Program-made: the position numbers and the translations under genes
Shown here: piece by piece, positions 27,559-37,997 of the stretch
Position numbering within the stretch: position 1 is the stretch's first letter
Layout of the letters: every line of letters starts with the position of its first letter
The notes under the pieces: generated by a model
What the model saw: only the letters and a program-made list of their open reading frames with translations
What the model was told of the DNA's origin: nothing
Database searches by the model: none
Assembly (NCBI GenBank): GCA_003213235.1
Contig: QCNJ01000006.1
Coordinates: forward strand, 1-64,000
Reading direction: 5' to 3'
From: Prochlorococcus sp. AG-424-P18
GTDB taxonomy: Bacteria; Cyanobacteriota; Cyanobacteriia; PCC-6307; Cyanobiaceae
DNA: 64,000 nucleotides

Positions 27559-29580
27559 ATGCCTCAAGCTTCAGAAATTGCCTGGTTAATTCCAGTTTTC
27601 CCACTTATTGGAGCAGTTCTTTCTGGCTTAGGACTAATAAGCATTAACAAGAAAATTAATAATTCAAGAGAAATTGTTTCTGTAGGTCTGATTTCTTTCG
27701 TTGGGATTTCTGCGGTAATTAGTTATAAAGCTTTAATTGAACAAGTTAATGGTTATCAATCAGTTGAAAAATTATTTGTATGGGCCAATGCAGGGGATTT
27801 CACAATTCCAATGGGATTTGTCCTTGATCCTTTGGGGAGTGTAATGCTTGCGTTAGTAACTACAATAACTTTGCTGGTAATGATTTACTCTCATGGTTAC
27901 ATGGCGCATGACAAAGGATATGTCAGATTTTTTACATATTTAGCATTATTTAGCAGTTCAATGATGGGATTAATAGTTAGTCCGAATTTATTAGAAATTT
28001 ATGTTTTTTGGGAATTAGTTGGGATGTGTTCTTATTTATTAGTTGGTTTTTGGTATGACAGGGATGGCGCTGCACACGCTGCACAAAAAGCATTTGTTGT
28101 TAATAGAGTGGGAGATTTTGGTTTATTACTTGGAATTCTCGGCCTATTTTGGGCAACAAATAGTTTTGATTTTAATGAAATAGCTACTGGAATTTCTCAA
28201 TCGATATCTGACCATTCGATACCCATTTGGGCAGCTTTATTACTTTGTTTTTTAGTTTTTCTTGGGCCAATGGCTAAATCCGCTCAGTTTCCTCTTCATG
28301 TTTGGTTACCTGACGCAATGGAAGGTCCTACACCAATTTCTGCACTTATCCATGCTGCAACAATGGTTGCAGCAGGAATATTTCTTGTAGCAAGACTTCA
28401 ACCTTTGTATTCAATATTCCCCTCTATTCAGTTCATTATTGCTTTAGTTGGCACCATTACTTGTTTTTTAGGAGCCTCTATAGCTTTAACTCAAATGGAT
28501 TTAAAAAAAGGTTTAGCCTATAGTACAGTTTCTCAGCTTGGGTATATGATGCTCGCAATGGGTTGCGGAGCACCAGTAGCAGGAATTTTTCATTTAGTAA
28601 CTCATGCTTGCTTTAAAGCAATGCTATTTTTGGGATCTGGTTCCGTAATACATGCTATGGAAGAAGTAGTTGGCCATCAGCCAGTATTAGCTCAAGATAT
28701 GAGATTGATGGGCGGTTTAAGAAAAAAAATGCCATATACAGCAACAACATTCTTAATAGGTTGTGTAGCAATTAGTGGAATTCCCCCATTGGCAGGTTTT
28801 TGGAGTAAAGACGAGATACTCGGAAATGCTTTTATATCATTTCCAGCTTTTTGGTTTGTAGGATTTCTAACAGCTGGCATGACTGCTTTTTATATGTTTA
28901 GGCTTTATTTCTTGACATTTGAAGGAGATTTCAGAGGGGAGAATAAAGAATTGCAAAAAGAGCTTTTAATAGCTTCTAAAACAAACCTAGATGAAGAAAA
29001 TGAAGTAGATCATGAAGAACATGGCTCTATTCATGAGTCGCCTTGGTCAATGACATTTCCCTTGGTATTTCTTGCTGTACCCTCCGTGATTATAGGTTTT
29101 ATGGGACTTCCATGGGATAGCAAAATTGCAAATCTACTAGATCCTGAAGAAGCAGAGACTGCTGCAAAAGCTTTCGAATTAAAAGAATTTTTGCCTTTAG
29201 CGATAGCTTCAGTTCTTATTGCATCAGCTGGAATCATAATTGCTTATCAGGCATATTTTGTGAAAAAAATTAATTTATCAGTTTTATTTGCCGAAAAGTT
29301 TCCTAGTATCAATAGTTTTTTATCCAATAAATGGTATCTAGATGATATTAATGAAAAACTTTTTGTTAAGGGTAGTAGAAAACTTGCTAAGGAAGTCTTA
29401 GAGGTTGATTCTAAGGTTGTTGATGGCGTTGTAAATCTTACTGGACTTGTAACTTTAGGAAGTGGAGAAGGTTTAAAATATTTTGAGACTGGTAGGGCTC
29501 AATTTTATGCACTTATTGTTTTTGGAGGGGTAATTCTACTAGTTGCTATATTTGGTATTCAATCTCCACAAGCATCTTAA
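27559..29580 (+). CDS. ndhF: NDH-1 subunit 5 (NdhF), 673 aa
   Basis: Antiporter-like proton-pumping subunit of the thylakoid NDH-1 complex. It has many membrane helices, with GPMAKSAQFPLHVWLPDAMEG and PISALIHAATMVAAG as the conserved core. A long charged loop (about 455-490) and a C-terminal helix region follow. It directly precedes ndhD, as in the NdhD1/NdhF1 pair tied to respiration and cyclic flow. Confidence 0.94.
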   Translation: MPQASEIAWLIPVFPLIGAVLSGLGLISINKKINNSREIVSVGLISFVGISAVISYKALIEQVNGYQSVEKLFVWANAGDFTIPMGFVLDPLGSVMLALVTTITLLVMIYSHGYMAHDKGYVRFFTYLALFSSSMMGLIVSPNLLEIYVFWELVGMCSYLLVGFWYDRDGAAHAAQKAFVVNRVGDFGLLLGILGLFWATNSFDFNEIATGISQSISDHSIPIWAALLLCFLVFLGPMAKSAQFPLHVWLPDAMEGPTPISALIHAATMVAAGIFLVARLQPLYSIFPSIQFIIALVGTITCFLGASIALTQMDLKKGLAYSTVSQLGYMMLAMGCGAPVAGIFHLVTHACFKAMLFLGSGSVIHAMEEVVGHQPVLAQDMRLMGGLRKKMPYTATTFLIGCVAISGIPPLAGFWSKDEILGNAFISFPAFWFVGFLTAGMTAFYMFRLYFLTFEGDFRGENKELQKELLIASKTNLDEENEVDHEEHGSIHESPWSMTFPLVFLAVPSVIIGFMGLPWDSKIANLLDPEEAETAAKAFELKEFLPLAIASVLIASAGIIIAYQAYFVKKINLSVLFAEKFPSINSFLSNKWYLDDINEKLFVKGSRKLAKEVLEVDSKVVDGVVNLTGLVTLGSGEGLKYFETGRAQFYALIVFGGVILLVAIFGIQSPQAS

Positions 29581-29701
29581 TTTCAATTGTGTGTCTTCAC
29601 TGTCCATTGGGGTGAAAAAATACAGAAAATTTCTAGACTTTATTTAAGATAAATTTCTTCTTAAATTGAGTACTTACTTTTATACACATTTTGCGACACA
29701 A

Positions 29702-31309
29702 ATGTTGGGAACTTTGGGCGCTGGATTGTCAAATTTTCCTTGGTTATCTGCTTCAATTTTATTCCCAATTGGTAGTGCATTTGTGATACCTTTTTTCCCA
29801 GATAAAGGGGATGGTAAAGAGGTGAGATGGTTTGCATTGTCTATTGCATTAATAACTTTTTTAATAACTGTAGGTTCATATATAAATGGCTTTGATATTA
29901 GTAATGAAAATGTTCAACTGAAAGAAAATATTAGCTGGCTCCCTGATTTAGGTCTTACTTGGTCTGTTGGCGCTGATGGCATGTCAATGCCTTTAATATT
30001 ATTGACTAGTTTTATAACTGCTTTAGCAGTTCTTGCTGCATGGCCAGTCAAGTTCAAACCAAAGTTATTTTTCTTTTTGATATTGGTTATGGATGGAGGA
30101 CAAATCGCTGTGTTTGCAGTACAAGATATGCTTTTATTCTTTCTAACTTGGGAACTTGAATTAATTCCCGTTTATTTATTGTTGGCTATATGGGGTGGCA
30201 AAAATCGACAATATGCAGCAACAAAATTCATTATTTATACAGCTGGTAGTTCTATCTTCATTCTTTTGGCAGCCTTAGCAATGGGTTTCTATGGTACAGA
30301 AATTCCTAACTTTGAGTTTTCTCACTTGGCAGCTCAAGATTTTAGTCAAAAATTCCAAATATTATGTTATGTAGGGCTTTTAATTGCATTTGGTGTGAAA
30401 CTACCAATAGTTCCTCTTCATACTTGGCTTCCAGATGCTCATGGAGAGGCTACAGCTCCTGTTCATATGCTTTTAGCAGGAATTTTATTAAAGATGGGAG
30501 GATATGCTCTTTTAAGATTTAATGCACAATTATTACCTGTCGCTCATGCTCAATTTGCCCCATTATTAATAGTTCTAGGGGTGGTCAATATAATCTATGC
30601 TGCATTAACTTCTTTTGCTCAAAGAAATCTTAAAAGAAAAATTGCATACAGTTCGATAAGTCATATGGGTTTTGTTCTTATTGGTATAGGAAGTTTTAGT
30701 AGCCTTGGAACAAGCGGAGCTATGCTGCAAATGGTAAGTCATGGATTAATAGGCGCAAGTTTATTTTTTCTTGTTGGTGCCACTTATGACAGAACAAAGA
30801 CTCTTAAACTTGATGAAATGAGTGGTGTAGGACAAAAAATGAGAATCATGTTTGCCCTATGGACTGCTTGCTCTCTGGCTTCCCTGGCTTTGCCCGGTAT
30901 GAGTGGATTTGTTTCCGAATTGATGGTATTTACAGGATTTGTTACTGATGAAGTGTATACACTTCCATTTAGGGTAGTAATGGCTTCTTTAGCTGCTATC
31001 GGAGTAATACTTACTCCTATTTATCTTCTTTCCATGTTAAGAGAAATTTTCTTTGGTAAAGAAAATCCTAAATTAATCGAAGAACGAAAACTTATCGATG
31101 CAGAACCAAGGGAAGTTTATATTATTGCTTGTTTACTTTTACCTATTATTGGAATAGGTTTGTACCCAAGATTAGTTACTGAAAGTTACATTGCATCCAT
31201 CAATAATTTAGTCGATCGAGATTTAACTGCAGTTAAAAAAGGTGCTGTGAAAACAAATATTTTTTCAGGAACTAAAACAAATGACATTCTAAAAGCTCCA
31301 ACAATATAA
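29702..31309 (+). CDS. ndhD: NDH-1 subunit 4 (NdhD), 535 aa
   Basis: Proton-pumping subunit homologous to Nuo[34 protein letters not shown] and [20 protein letters not shown] are diagnostic. I take the ATG at 29702 ([15 protein letters not shown]) as start; a TTG at 29666 in the same frame would add 12 residues. Gap to ndhF is about 120 bases with this start. Confidence 0.93.
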   Translation: MLGTLGAGLSNFPWLSASILFPIGSAFVIPFFPDKGDGKEVRWFALSIALITFLITVGSYINGFDISNENVQLKENISWLPDLGLTWSVGADGMSMPLILLTSFITALAVLAAWPVKFKPKLFFFLILVMDGGQIAVFAVQDMLLFFLTWELELIPVYLLLAIWGGKNRQYAATKFIIYTAGSSIFILLAALAMGFYGTEIPNFEFSHLAAQDFSQKFQILCYVGLLIAFGVKLPIVPLHTWLPDAHGEATAPVHMLLAGILLKMGGYALLRFNAQLLPVAHAQFAPLLIVLGVVNIIYAALTSFAQRNLKRKIAYSSISHMGFVLIGIGSFSSLGTSGAMLQMVSHGLIGASLFFLVGATYDRTKTLKLDEMSGVGQKMRIMFALWTACSLASLALPGMSGFVSELMVFTGFVTDEVYTLPFRVVMASLAAIGVILTPIYLLSMLREIFFGKENPKLIEERKLIDAEPREVYIIACLLLPIIGIGLYPRLVTESYIASINNLVDRDLTAVKKGAVKTNIFSGTKTNDILKAPTI

Positions 31310-31433
31310 TTTTTTTAAATTAATTCAATATTATTTGGCATTAAATAAATTAAAAGATATCTTGTGAGTAGATTTTATCTATTTCAAAATAACTTATTTC
31401 AATCCTATTGATAGGCAACAATTAGGCCCAAGA

Positions 31434-32255
31434 TTGTTGATTAAGTTTCTTCAAGACGCTGCAGGTAAAGGGGAGCTTGATCCTTGGGATATTGATGTAA
31501 TAAGTGTTATTGATAGTTTTTTAGAGCAATACTCACATACTTTTAATCAACCTTCAAATAGTCAAATCTCATATCAGAAAGATTTAGCTGAGACCAGCGA
31601 AGCATTTTTTGCGGCTTCCGTACTAGTTAATCTTAAGGCTCAGGTTTTGGAATCTGATGTTTTCAAAGAAAATTCTTCCGATTTTGAAGATGATTTTAAC
31701 TTGGATGATCAAGATTGGATTGACCAAGAATTTGACATACCAAAATATCCTGAAAAATATCTAAGGAGGAGGTCAATAGCACAACCAATTCTCAAACGTA
31801 CAACAACTCTGGGAGAACTGGTAAGTCAGTTAGAGTCTATTGCTGAAGTTATAGAATCCCAAGATCTTCTACTAATGAAGAGAAAAAGACATAAAAAATA
31901 TTCAGATAAAGCTTTAATTGCTCAAGTGAAATCATTAGCGCATCGTGAGAAACTACCGGAAACCACTAAAGCATTAGGTAAATTTATTGATGGGTGGGAA
32001 AAAGCATTACAGTGGACAGATTTTGAATATCTAGTTGAGAAATGGCAAACTGTTGTAAAAAATGATTTAGATAAAGATCGCTTGGGGGTTTTTTGGGCCT
32101 TGTTATTTTTATCATCGGAAAACAAAATTGAAATTAAACAAATTAACTCCTTATATGGCCCAATTCAAATTAAAAGAATTATTCCTCAAGGAGGTTTAGC
32201 TCAATTGCCTATAGAGAATCTTGATGTAACCAAGACCGTCCCTTCTGCTTTTTAG
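31434..32255 (+). CDS. scpA: Segregation and condensation protein A, 273 aa or slightly longer
   Basis: Kleisin that bridges SMC heads in chromosome organisation. The N-terminal sequence LLIKFLQDAAGKGELDPWDIDVI is typical. TTG codons at 31434 and 31437 are the only canonical starts. The frame is open upstream to a stop at 31365 and the residues just before (DRQQLGPR) look conserved, so the true start may be further left, perhaps ATT at 31407. An acidic stretch lies in the middle and a winged-helix-like C-terminus at the end. Confidence 0.85.
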   Translation: MLIKFLQDAAGKGELDPWDIDVISVIDSFLEQYSHTFNQPSNSQISYQKDLAETSEAFFAASVLVNLKAQVLESDVFKENSSDFEDDFNLDDQDWIDQEFDIPKYPEKYLRRRSIAQPILKRTTTLGELVSQLESIAEVIESQDLLLMKRKRHKKYSDKALIAQVKSLAHREKLPETTKALGKFIDGWEKALQWTDFEYLVEKWQTVVKNDLDKDRLGVFWALLFLSSENKIEIKQINSLYGPIQIKRIIPQGGLAQLPIENLDVTKTVPSAF

Positions 32256-32303
32256 GAGCTTATTAGTAATAAAGTATAATCTTTAAAAAGAGGTTTTGAA
32301 TTC

Positions 32304-33482
32304 ATGAAGGCAATGATACTTGCTGCAGGTAAGGGTACACGTGTTCAGCCTATAACGCATGTGATTCCGAAACCGATGATTCCCATTTTGCAAAAACCTG
32401 TTATGGAGTTTCTCTTGGAACTTTTAAGAGAACATAACTTTAAGGAAATAATGGTAAATGTTTCTCATCTGGCGGAAGAAATTGAAAATTATTTTAGGGA
32501 TGGGCAAAGATTTGGAGTAGAAATTGCTTATAGTTTTGAGGGAAGAATTGAAGAAGGAGAATTAATAGGAGATGCTTTGGGATCCGCAGGAGGATTAAAA
32601 AAAATTCAGGATTTTCAAAATTTCTTTGATGAAACTTTTGTTGTTTTATGTGGTGATGCTTTAGTTGATTTAGATTTAACTCAAGCTGTTAAAAAACATA
32701 AGCAGAAAGGAGCTATTGCGAGCTTAATAACAAAGAAGGTAACTAAAGATCAAGTATCAAGTTACGGTGTCGTAGTTTCTGATGAAAACGGCCGTATAAA
32801 GGCTTTTCAGGAAAAGCCAACAGTTGATCAAGCTTTAAGTGACTCTATAAATACAGGCATATATCTTTTCGAACCGGAAATTTTTAATTACATACCTTCA
32901 GCAGAGAAATTTGATATTGGAGCTGATCTTTTCCCTAAACTTGTTGAAATGGATTTACCATTTTTTGCATTACCAATGGATTTTGAATGGGTAGATATTG
33001 GAAAAGTTCCTGATTATTGGAGTGCGATTAGAAATGTATTGCAGGGTAAGGTAAGACAAGTGCAAATACCAGGTAAGGAAATAAAACCTGGAGTTTTTAC
33101 AGGTTTGAATGTAGCGGCTAACTGGGAAAAGGTTAATATTACCGGTCCTGTTTATATAGGAGGTATGACTAGGATCGAGGATGGAGCAACTATTATTGGC
33201 CCTTCCATGATTGGACCAAGTTGTTGTATTTGCGAGGGAGCAACTATAGATAACTCAATTATTTTTGATTATTCTAAAATTGGTAAAGGAGTAAGACTGA
33301 TGGATAAGTTAGTCTTTGGTAAATATTGTGTTGGGAAAAATGGCGATCATTTTGATTTGCAAGATGCATCCTTAGATTGGTTAATAGCAGATTCAAGAAG
33401 ATCTGATTTGACTGAGCCATCGCCTCAGCAGAAAGCTATGGCAGAATTATTAGGTACTGATTTGATTAATATTCCAGACTAA
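32304..33482 (+). CDS. NDP-sugar pyrophosphorylase family nucleotidyltransferase, 392 aa
   Basis: Activates a sugar-1-phosphate as NDP-sugar. The N-terminal Rossmann-like domain has the signature AAGKGTRVQPITHVIPKPMI, LCGDALVDLDL and the metal Asp. The C-terminal part (about 260-345) has hexapeptide beta-helix turns (VYIGGMTRIEDGATIIGPSM). It resembles mannose-1-phosphate guanylyltransferase-like or glucose-1-phosphate thymidylyltransferase-like enzymes; the substrate is not determined. Its end overlaps the end of metF by 17 bases. Confidence 0.88.
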   Translation: MKAMILAAGKGTRVQPITHVIPKPMIPILQKPVMEFLLELLREHNFKEIMVNVSHLAEEIENYFRDGQRFGVEIAYSFEGRIEEGELIGDALGSAGGLKKIQDFQNFFDETFVVLCGDALVDLDLTQAVKKHKQKGAIASLITKKVTKDQVSSYGVVVSDENGRIKAFQEKPTVDQALSDSINTGIYLFEPEIFNYIPSAEKFDIGADLFPKLVEMDLPFFALPMDFEWVDIGKVPDYWSAIRNVLQGKVRQVQIPGKEIKPGVFTGLNVAANWEKVNITGPVYIGGMTRIEDGATIIGPSMIGPSCCICEGATIDNSIIFDYSKIGKGVRLMDKLVFGKYCVGKNGDHFDLQDASLDWLIADSRRSDLTEPSPQQKAMAELLGTDLINIPD

Positions 33483-34356
33483 GATTAGCCTTTTCAATAA
33501 TCTCTGGAATTAAATGCTCTGCTTTTACGGCCATAAGATGAACACCATTTGCGATATTAATAAAATCATGAGCTTGTTCAGCTGCAATTTCAATACCTTC
33601 TTGTAATGGTTCTTTAGCATCTTTAAGACGATTTAAGATATTTTCAGGGATGTTGGCTCCTGGAACGTATTTGTTGATAAAGAGAGCGTTTTTGTAAGAC
33701 TTTAATAGGAATACACCTGCGATTACAGGGATTTCAAGAGGCTCGCTAATTTTTTCACAAAACTCTATCAAATTTTCTTTTTCCATAACCATTTGAGTTT
33801 GTATAAATCCAGCTCCAGCCTCTTTTTTCTTTCTTATTCTATTTTCTAGACTTCTTTTATTTCTGCAATTTGGATCTGCTGCAGCACCTGCAAAAATAAA
33901 TGTTTTTTTATCGGAAAGTTCTCCTAGAGTAGGATCAATTCCTTTATTGAAAGCCTGAATTTGTTGAAGCAATCTAACTGACTCAAACTCATGTACGGCC
34001 TTGGCATCTTGTTGATCCCCAGCTTTTACTGAATCACCGGTAATGCATAAGATGTTTCTAATTCCTAAAGCATTTGCTCCCAGAATGTCTGATTGTAAAG
34101 CAATTTTATTACGATCTCTACAAGAAATTTGCATTACTGGTTCTATCCCATTTTCCAGTAATAGTTTGGACATTGCTAAGCTGCACATTCTCATTACAGC
34201 TCTGCTTCCATCAGTAATGTTAACAGCATGTACCTTACCTTTCAAAAGTTGTGCTATCTTAAGAGATCTTATGGGGCTTCCACCTCTTGGCGGCATTAAC
34301 TCTGCCGTTATTACCTTAGATCTTTTTTCTAAAGTATTCTGAAGTTTTGATTTCAA
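33466..34356 (-). CDS. metF: Methylenetetrahydrofolate reductase, 296 aa
   Basis: FAD enzyme supplying methyl groups for methionine synthesis. AELMPPRGGSP, ITDGSRAVMRM, ILCITGDSVKAGDQ and FIQTQMVMEKE match the family as found in marine cyanobacteria. TTG start. Convergent overlap with the nucleotidyltransferase gene. Confidence 0.88.
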   Translation of the reverse strand: MKSKLQNTLEKRSKVITAELMPPRGGSPIRSLKIAQLLKGKVHAVNITDGSRAVMRMCSLAMSKLLLENGIEPVMQISCRDRNKIALQSDILGANALGIRNILCITGDSVKAGDQQDAKAVHEFESVRLLQQIQAFNKGIDPTLGELSDKKTFIFAGAAADPNCRNKRSLENRIRKKKEAGAGFIQTQMVMEKENLIEFCEKISEPLEIPVIAGVFLLKSYKNALFINKYVPGANIPENILNRLKDAKEPLQEGIEIAAEQAHDFINIANGVHLMAVKAEHLIPEIIEKANLSLEY

Positions 34357-34433
34357 TTGCTTTTGTTTCCTAGTTGGTTAACAAGTGTACTGAGATTGCT
34401 AAACTTAATTAATATAAAAAAGGAACTGTTTAA

Positions 34434-34712
34434 ATGCAAATGGTTGAAGAAGAAGTAAACAACATTGATATGATGGGTCTCTCAGCAAGAGAGATGGAAA
34501 TCATTGATCTCGTAGCTGATGGGCTTACAAATCAAGAAATTGCAGTAAAACTAACTATTAGTAAAAGAACTGTTGATAATCATGTAAGTAATATGTTTAC
34601 AAAAACTGGTTCTAAAAACAGAGTAGCACTTTTGAATTGGGCAATGGACAACGGCAAGATTTGTAGAGATGGATTTAATTGCTGTACGCTCCCAGACTCT
34701 GATCAAGATTAA
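34434..34712 (+). CDS. pedR: Small LuxR-type regulator, PedR-like, 92 aa
   Basis: Stand-alone GerE/LuxR helix-turn-helix without a receiver: LSAREMEIIDLVADGLTNQEIA then SKRTVDNHVSNMFTKTGSKNR. The C-terminus has Cys in ICRDGFNCC. This matches PedR of Synechocystis, which senses electron-transport state through Cys and thioredoxin; the name is by resemblance. Preceded by AAAAAGGAA as ribosome-binding site. The last 38 bases overlap a convergent small gene. Confidence 0.8.
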   Translation: MQMVEEEVNNIDMMGLSAREMEIIDLVADGLTNQEIAVKLTISKRTVDNHVSNMFTKTGSKNRVALLNWAMDNGKICRDGFNCCTLPDSDQD

Positions 34713-34863
34713 TATTACCCTTTACTTTTTTGGTGTCATTAGCCAAATCCATTAGACAATAATTGGTAGAGCCTAATTCAAAGAGTTCAGCATATGCAAC
34801 ACATGCATCCTTGTCTGAATCAACAAATCTCAATATTCCTTCTTTGTCGTAAAGACCATACAT
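34675..34863 (-). CDS. Small conserved-looking hypothetical protein, 62 aa
   Basis: Starts MYGLYDKEGILRFVDSD, with a compact, protein-like composition including two Cys and mixed charge. It resembles small cyanobacterial proteins annotated without function. Overlaps the pedR-like gene tail to tail by 38 bases. The most protein-like part is the first 45 residues, outside the overlap. Confidence 0.6.
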   Translation of the reverse strand: MYGLYDKEGILRFVDSDKDACVAYAELFELGSTNYCLMDLANDTKKVKGNINLDQSLGAYSN

Positions 34864-34954
34864 CTGAATAAAATAAAAAAATACTTTGATTAAATATAAA
34901 GAAAATATAAAGGATGAGTGGTTCCTTTGACTAGTTACTTTTGAAAGTTGTTAA

Positions 34955-35428
34955 TTAGTCTTCTTCCCAATTTGAAAAAGGATTGTTAGCGAGACTGAAA
35001 TTGGAGTAATGGGTCAGCCCAGTAATTTCTTCTGAAATGAAAGATGGAAGAAATAAATCTTCTTTTTCATTAGAAAGTTCAATTTCTGCAATTTCAAGTG
35101 GATAATTATTTTCTTTAAAGCAATCTATGATCCAAGATTTTTTTTCAATTTCTAGAAAAAATCTATCTTTTTTAATTTTATTTGAAAGATTTGACATTAT
35201 TATTTCAGCATCGCTTCGTGGAATGGAGTATTCAAATTCAAAGTTGGTAAAACCCTTGATGTGTTTTTTAAGTGTAATTTTAGAGTTTTTGCCTATAAGT
35301 CTTACCCTAATAATCCAACCATCTAAACTTTTGGAAAAATATCCTTGTTCAATATAAACTTTTTTATTTATGAATTCTTTCCAATTATCATTTTTTATAA
35401 GAAATCTTCTTTCTATCTCAAAGGCCAT
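34955..35428 (-). CDS. CYTH domain protein, 157 aa
   Basis: Triphosphate tunnel metalloenzyme family. The N-terminal signature is E4-x-E6-x-R8 (FEIERRFL), where the usual last residue is Lys. Further charged strands (IIRVRLIG, KITLKKH) line the expected tunnel. Substrate could be tripolyphosphate, thiamine triphosphate or a nucleotide. Starts one base after nadK stops. Confidence 0.82.
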   Translation of the reverse strand: MAFEIERRFLIKNDNWKEFINKKVYIEQGYFSKSLDGWIIRVRLIGKNSKITLKKHIKGFTNFEFEYSIPRSDAEIIMSNLSNKIKKDRFFLEIEKKSWIIDCFKENNYPLEIAEIELSNEKEDLFLPSFISEEITGLTHYSNFSLANNPFSNWEED

Positions 35429-36340
35429 TTAATTTTTGAAATTTTTTGGAGACAAATCGCCTTTCCAATCTAGTTTTTTTATTAAGGTATTGTAGTAACT
35501 TGTGCTTTTTTTAAACTTTATTATTTTGCAGGGTGATTTTCCTTTCTTGATCTCACAATAATAATTTTCCTTAATGGTCATACATTTTGAACCGTCAGTC
35601 CATAATTTAATTTCCCCTTTACTTTTTTTTACTGGCTTAATGATTACCTTACTTGTATTAGGTATGACGATTGGTCTACTAGCCAAACTCATTGGGCATA
35701 TAGGGTTAATAATCATTCCATCTATACTAGGATGTACTATTGGACCTCCTGCAGCCATTGAGTAGGCTGTTGAACCCGTGGTTGTAGATACAATCAATCC
35801 ATCACCTTTATATTCATTTACCTTCTCATTATCTATTTCAATTTGTATTTGGTTGGTAGGAGAAATATCTTCTTCAACGGATTTAAAATAAAAATCATTT
35901 AAGGCGTTATAGCTTTTTATGATTTTTTTCTCAGAACTTGTCCCCTCAATACAAACATTACAATTTAATCTATTACGAAAGTCAATTAAATATTCTTCGT
36001 TTTCAAGGATTTCAACAAAAGATTTGTCAAATAAAAATTCTTTCTTTTGAGTAAGAAACCCCAAATTACCTCCAATATTAATACTCAATAAAGGAATATC
36101 ATAATCAGCTAATGCATTTGCACATTTCAGGAAGGTTCCATCTCCACCAAGAACTATGCCAATATTTGGTTGTGATTCTGAATTAGAAAAATATTTTTCA
36201 ATTTCATCTTTATGAAAATTACTTTCAATCCTGTTTGATTTGATATTTTTTGCTTTAAGAACTTCTTCACAGAATTTTGAAGCCTCTTGAGCTATAGAAC
36301 TATCTGAACGATATACAATAAGCACTAATGAAAGTTTCAT
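35429..36340 (-). CDS. nadK: NAD kinase, 303 aa
   Basis: Makes [15 protein letters not shown] is the glycine-rich kinase motif with catalytic Asp; NALNDFYF and [15 protein letters not shown] are the other conserved blocks. Placed between ndhE and the CYTH gene in a leftward cluster, linking NADP supply with NDH genes. Confidence 0.93.
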   Translation of the reverse strand: MKLSLVLIVYRSDSSIAQEASKFCEEVLKAKNIKSNRIESNFHKDEIEKYFSNSESQPNIGIVLGGDGTFLKCANALADYDIPLLSINIGGNLGFLTQKKEFLFDKSFVEILENEEYLIDFRNRLNCNVCIEGTSSEKKIIKSYNALNDFYFKSVEEDISPTNQIQIEIDNEKVNEYKGDGLIVSTTTGSTAYSMAAGGPIVHPSIDGMIINPICPMSLASRPIVIPNTSKVIIKPVKKSKGEIKLWTDGSKCMTIKENYYCEIKKGKSPCKIIKFKKSTSYYNTLIKKLDWKGDLSPKNFKN

Positions 36341-36349
36341 TTAATGCTT

Positions 36350-36670
36350 TTACCATTTTAATAAATTAAAACTTTCCATATCGACAGTCACCCTATTCCT
36401 ATAAAGAGATAACAATATAGCTAATCCAACGGCTGCTTCTGCGGCAGCAACAGTAATCACAAAAATTGTAAAAACTTGTCCCTGAATTAAATTATTATCA
36501 ATATAGGAAGAAAACGCCATTAAGTTTATATTTACCGCATTGAGCATTAATTCAATGCTCATAAGAACTCTGACTGCATTTCTGCTATTTAATAATCCCC
36601 AAATACCAATGCAAAATAGTGCTGAAGAAACTATTAAAAAAGCTTGAAGAGGAATTGATTCTAAATTCAT
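36350..36670 (-). CDS. ndhE: NDH-1 subunit 4L (NdhE), 106 aa
   Basis: Three-helix membrane subunit homologous to NuoK. The start is placed at ATG 36670 ([12 protein letters not shown]); the frame runs upstream to 36730 into ndhG, but those 20 residues are not NdhE-like. [23 protein letters not shown] with its membrane Glu is diagnostic. Confidence 0.93.
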   Translation of the reverse strand: MNLESIPLQAFLIVSSALFCIGIWGLLNSRNAVRVLMSIELMLNAVNINLMAFSSYIDNNLIQGQVFTIFVITVAAAEAAVGLAILLSLYRNRVTVDMESFNLLKW

Positions 36671-36689
36671 AATTAAGAAATACAAAAGG

Positions 36690-37289
36690 TTAATTTTTAT
36701 TTGTAAGTAATGGTTCTGATGATTTTTCAATTAACTCTTGATCAACAGGTAGTCCTGTCGAAATATCTTTGCTCATTACATCTCTTCTAGCTAAAACAAT
36801 AGCCCCAATCATTGCCATTAAAAGTAAGACTGAAGCTACTTCAAATGGGAGTAAATAATCACTAAAAAGATGTTCACCAATCCTAATAGTTGATTCTTCT
36901 CCAATAGAGTTTTGAGGACTTGATAAGCTCCATACATTGGTCAAGTCAACTCTTATTAAGAGGCTTAGAAGTGTTAAACATATCGATGTTGATATAACTC
37001 TTCTCGATTTAATGTCATTAATAGGCTTTAAATCTTCTTTTTTATTGACTAGCATTATTGCAAAAATTATTAATACATTCACTGCACCCACATAAACTAA
37101 AACTTGAGCTGCAGCGACAAAACTTGCATTTAATAGAAGATATAATCCTGCAACACTCATGAAAACTCCACCAAGTAGAAATGCTGAATAAACAATACTT
37201 TCGAGCAACACAACACCAAGTGCTCCAATAATGACAACTAAAGATAAAACTGTAAAACAAATAAATTGTGTTGTTATGGCAATGGACAT
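36690..37289 (-). CDS. ndhG: NDH-1 subunit 6 (NdhG), 199 aa
   Basis: Membrane subunit homologous to NuoJ with five helices. Conserved run around [23 protein letters not shown]. The C-terminal tail is hydrophilic. Thirteen bases after ndhI, 19 before ndhE. Confidence 0.92.
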   Translation of the reverse strand: MSIAITTQFICFTVLSLVVIIGALGVVLLESIVYSAFLLGGVFMSVAGLYLLLNASFVAAAQVLVYVGAVNVLIIFAIMLVNKKEDLKPINDIKSRRVISTSICLTLLSLLIRVDLTNVWSLSSPQNSIGEESTIRIGEHLFSDYLLPFEVASVLLLMAMIGAIVLARRDVMSKDISTGLPVDQELIEKSSEPLLTNKN

Positions 37290-37302
37290 AAATTAATCTG
37301 AA

Positions 37303-37929
37303 TTAATTGTTTGGATTAGAAACTTTATCTTTATTTTCATTGGATTCAGGCCTCATCCAATCATAAACTTCTTCCGGTAATTTACCAACTCTTGCATCTG
37401 AGGCTGGGATTTCATGAGGGTCCATGACACCTTTAGGAAGATAGGCAAGTTCTCTTAGAGGTTTAACTGAAGGATCTGTTGTAACATTTGTGGGTAGTCT
37501 GCCAAGAGCGACATTATCGAAATTTAAATTGTGTCTGTCAAAAGTAGCTAATTCATATTCTTCGGTCATTGACAGACAATTAGTTGGGCAATATTCAACA
37601 CAATTTCCGCAAAAAATACAAACTCCAAAATCTATTGAATAATTTCTAAGTTCCTTTTTTTTGGTTTCTTTATTCATTACCCAATCAACTACTGGGAGAT
37701 TTATGGGACATACTCTCACACAAACTTCACAAGCAATACATTTATCAAATTCATAATGTATCCTTCCTCTATATCTTTCAGAAGGTATTAATTTTTCATA
37801 TGGATATTGAACAGTAACTGGTCTTCTTCGAAGATGATCAAAAGTTACAGATATACCATTGTATAAATATTTGCCAGCATTAAATGCTTCTTTGATATAG
37901 CTATTTATTTGTTGAAGGAAATTGTTCAT
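37303..37929 (-). CDS. ndhI: NDH-1 subunit I (NdhI), 208 aa
   Basis: Carries two [4Fe-4S] clusters in [12 protein letters not shown] and [12 protein letters not shown], passing electrons from ferredoxin to quinone. The N-terminal amphipathic helix and Pro-rich C-terminus are as usual. Confidence 0.95.
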   Translation of the reverse strand: MNNFLQQINSYIKEAFNAGKYLYNGISVTFDHLRRRPVTVQYPYEKLIPSERYRGRIHYEFDKCIACEVCVRVCPINLPVVDWVMNKETKKKELRNYSIDFGVCIFCGNCVEYCPTNCLSMTEEYELATFDRHNLNFDNVALGRLPTNVTTDPSVKPLRELAYLPKGVMDPHEIPASDARVGKLPEEVYDWMRPESNENKDKVSNPNN

Positions 37930-37997
37930 TTCGAAGAATTTACTTAGTTATTTTATTTTAGTGGAATAATTTTGAATTTAAGTATTTTTACTTAAAT

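Noticed and set aside
37042-37260. Cys-rich 72-codon ORF inside ndhG
   Set aside because: Out-of-frame reading of NdhG membrane helices; the Cys/Ser/Phe richness comes from the codon pattern.
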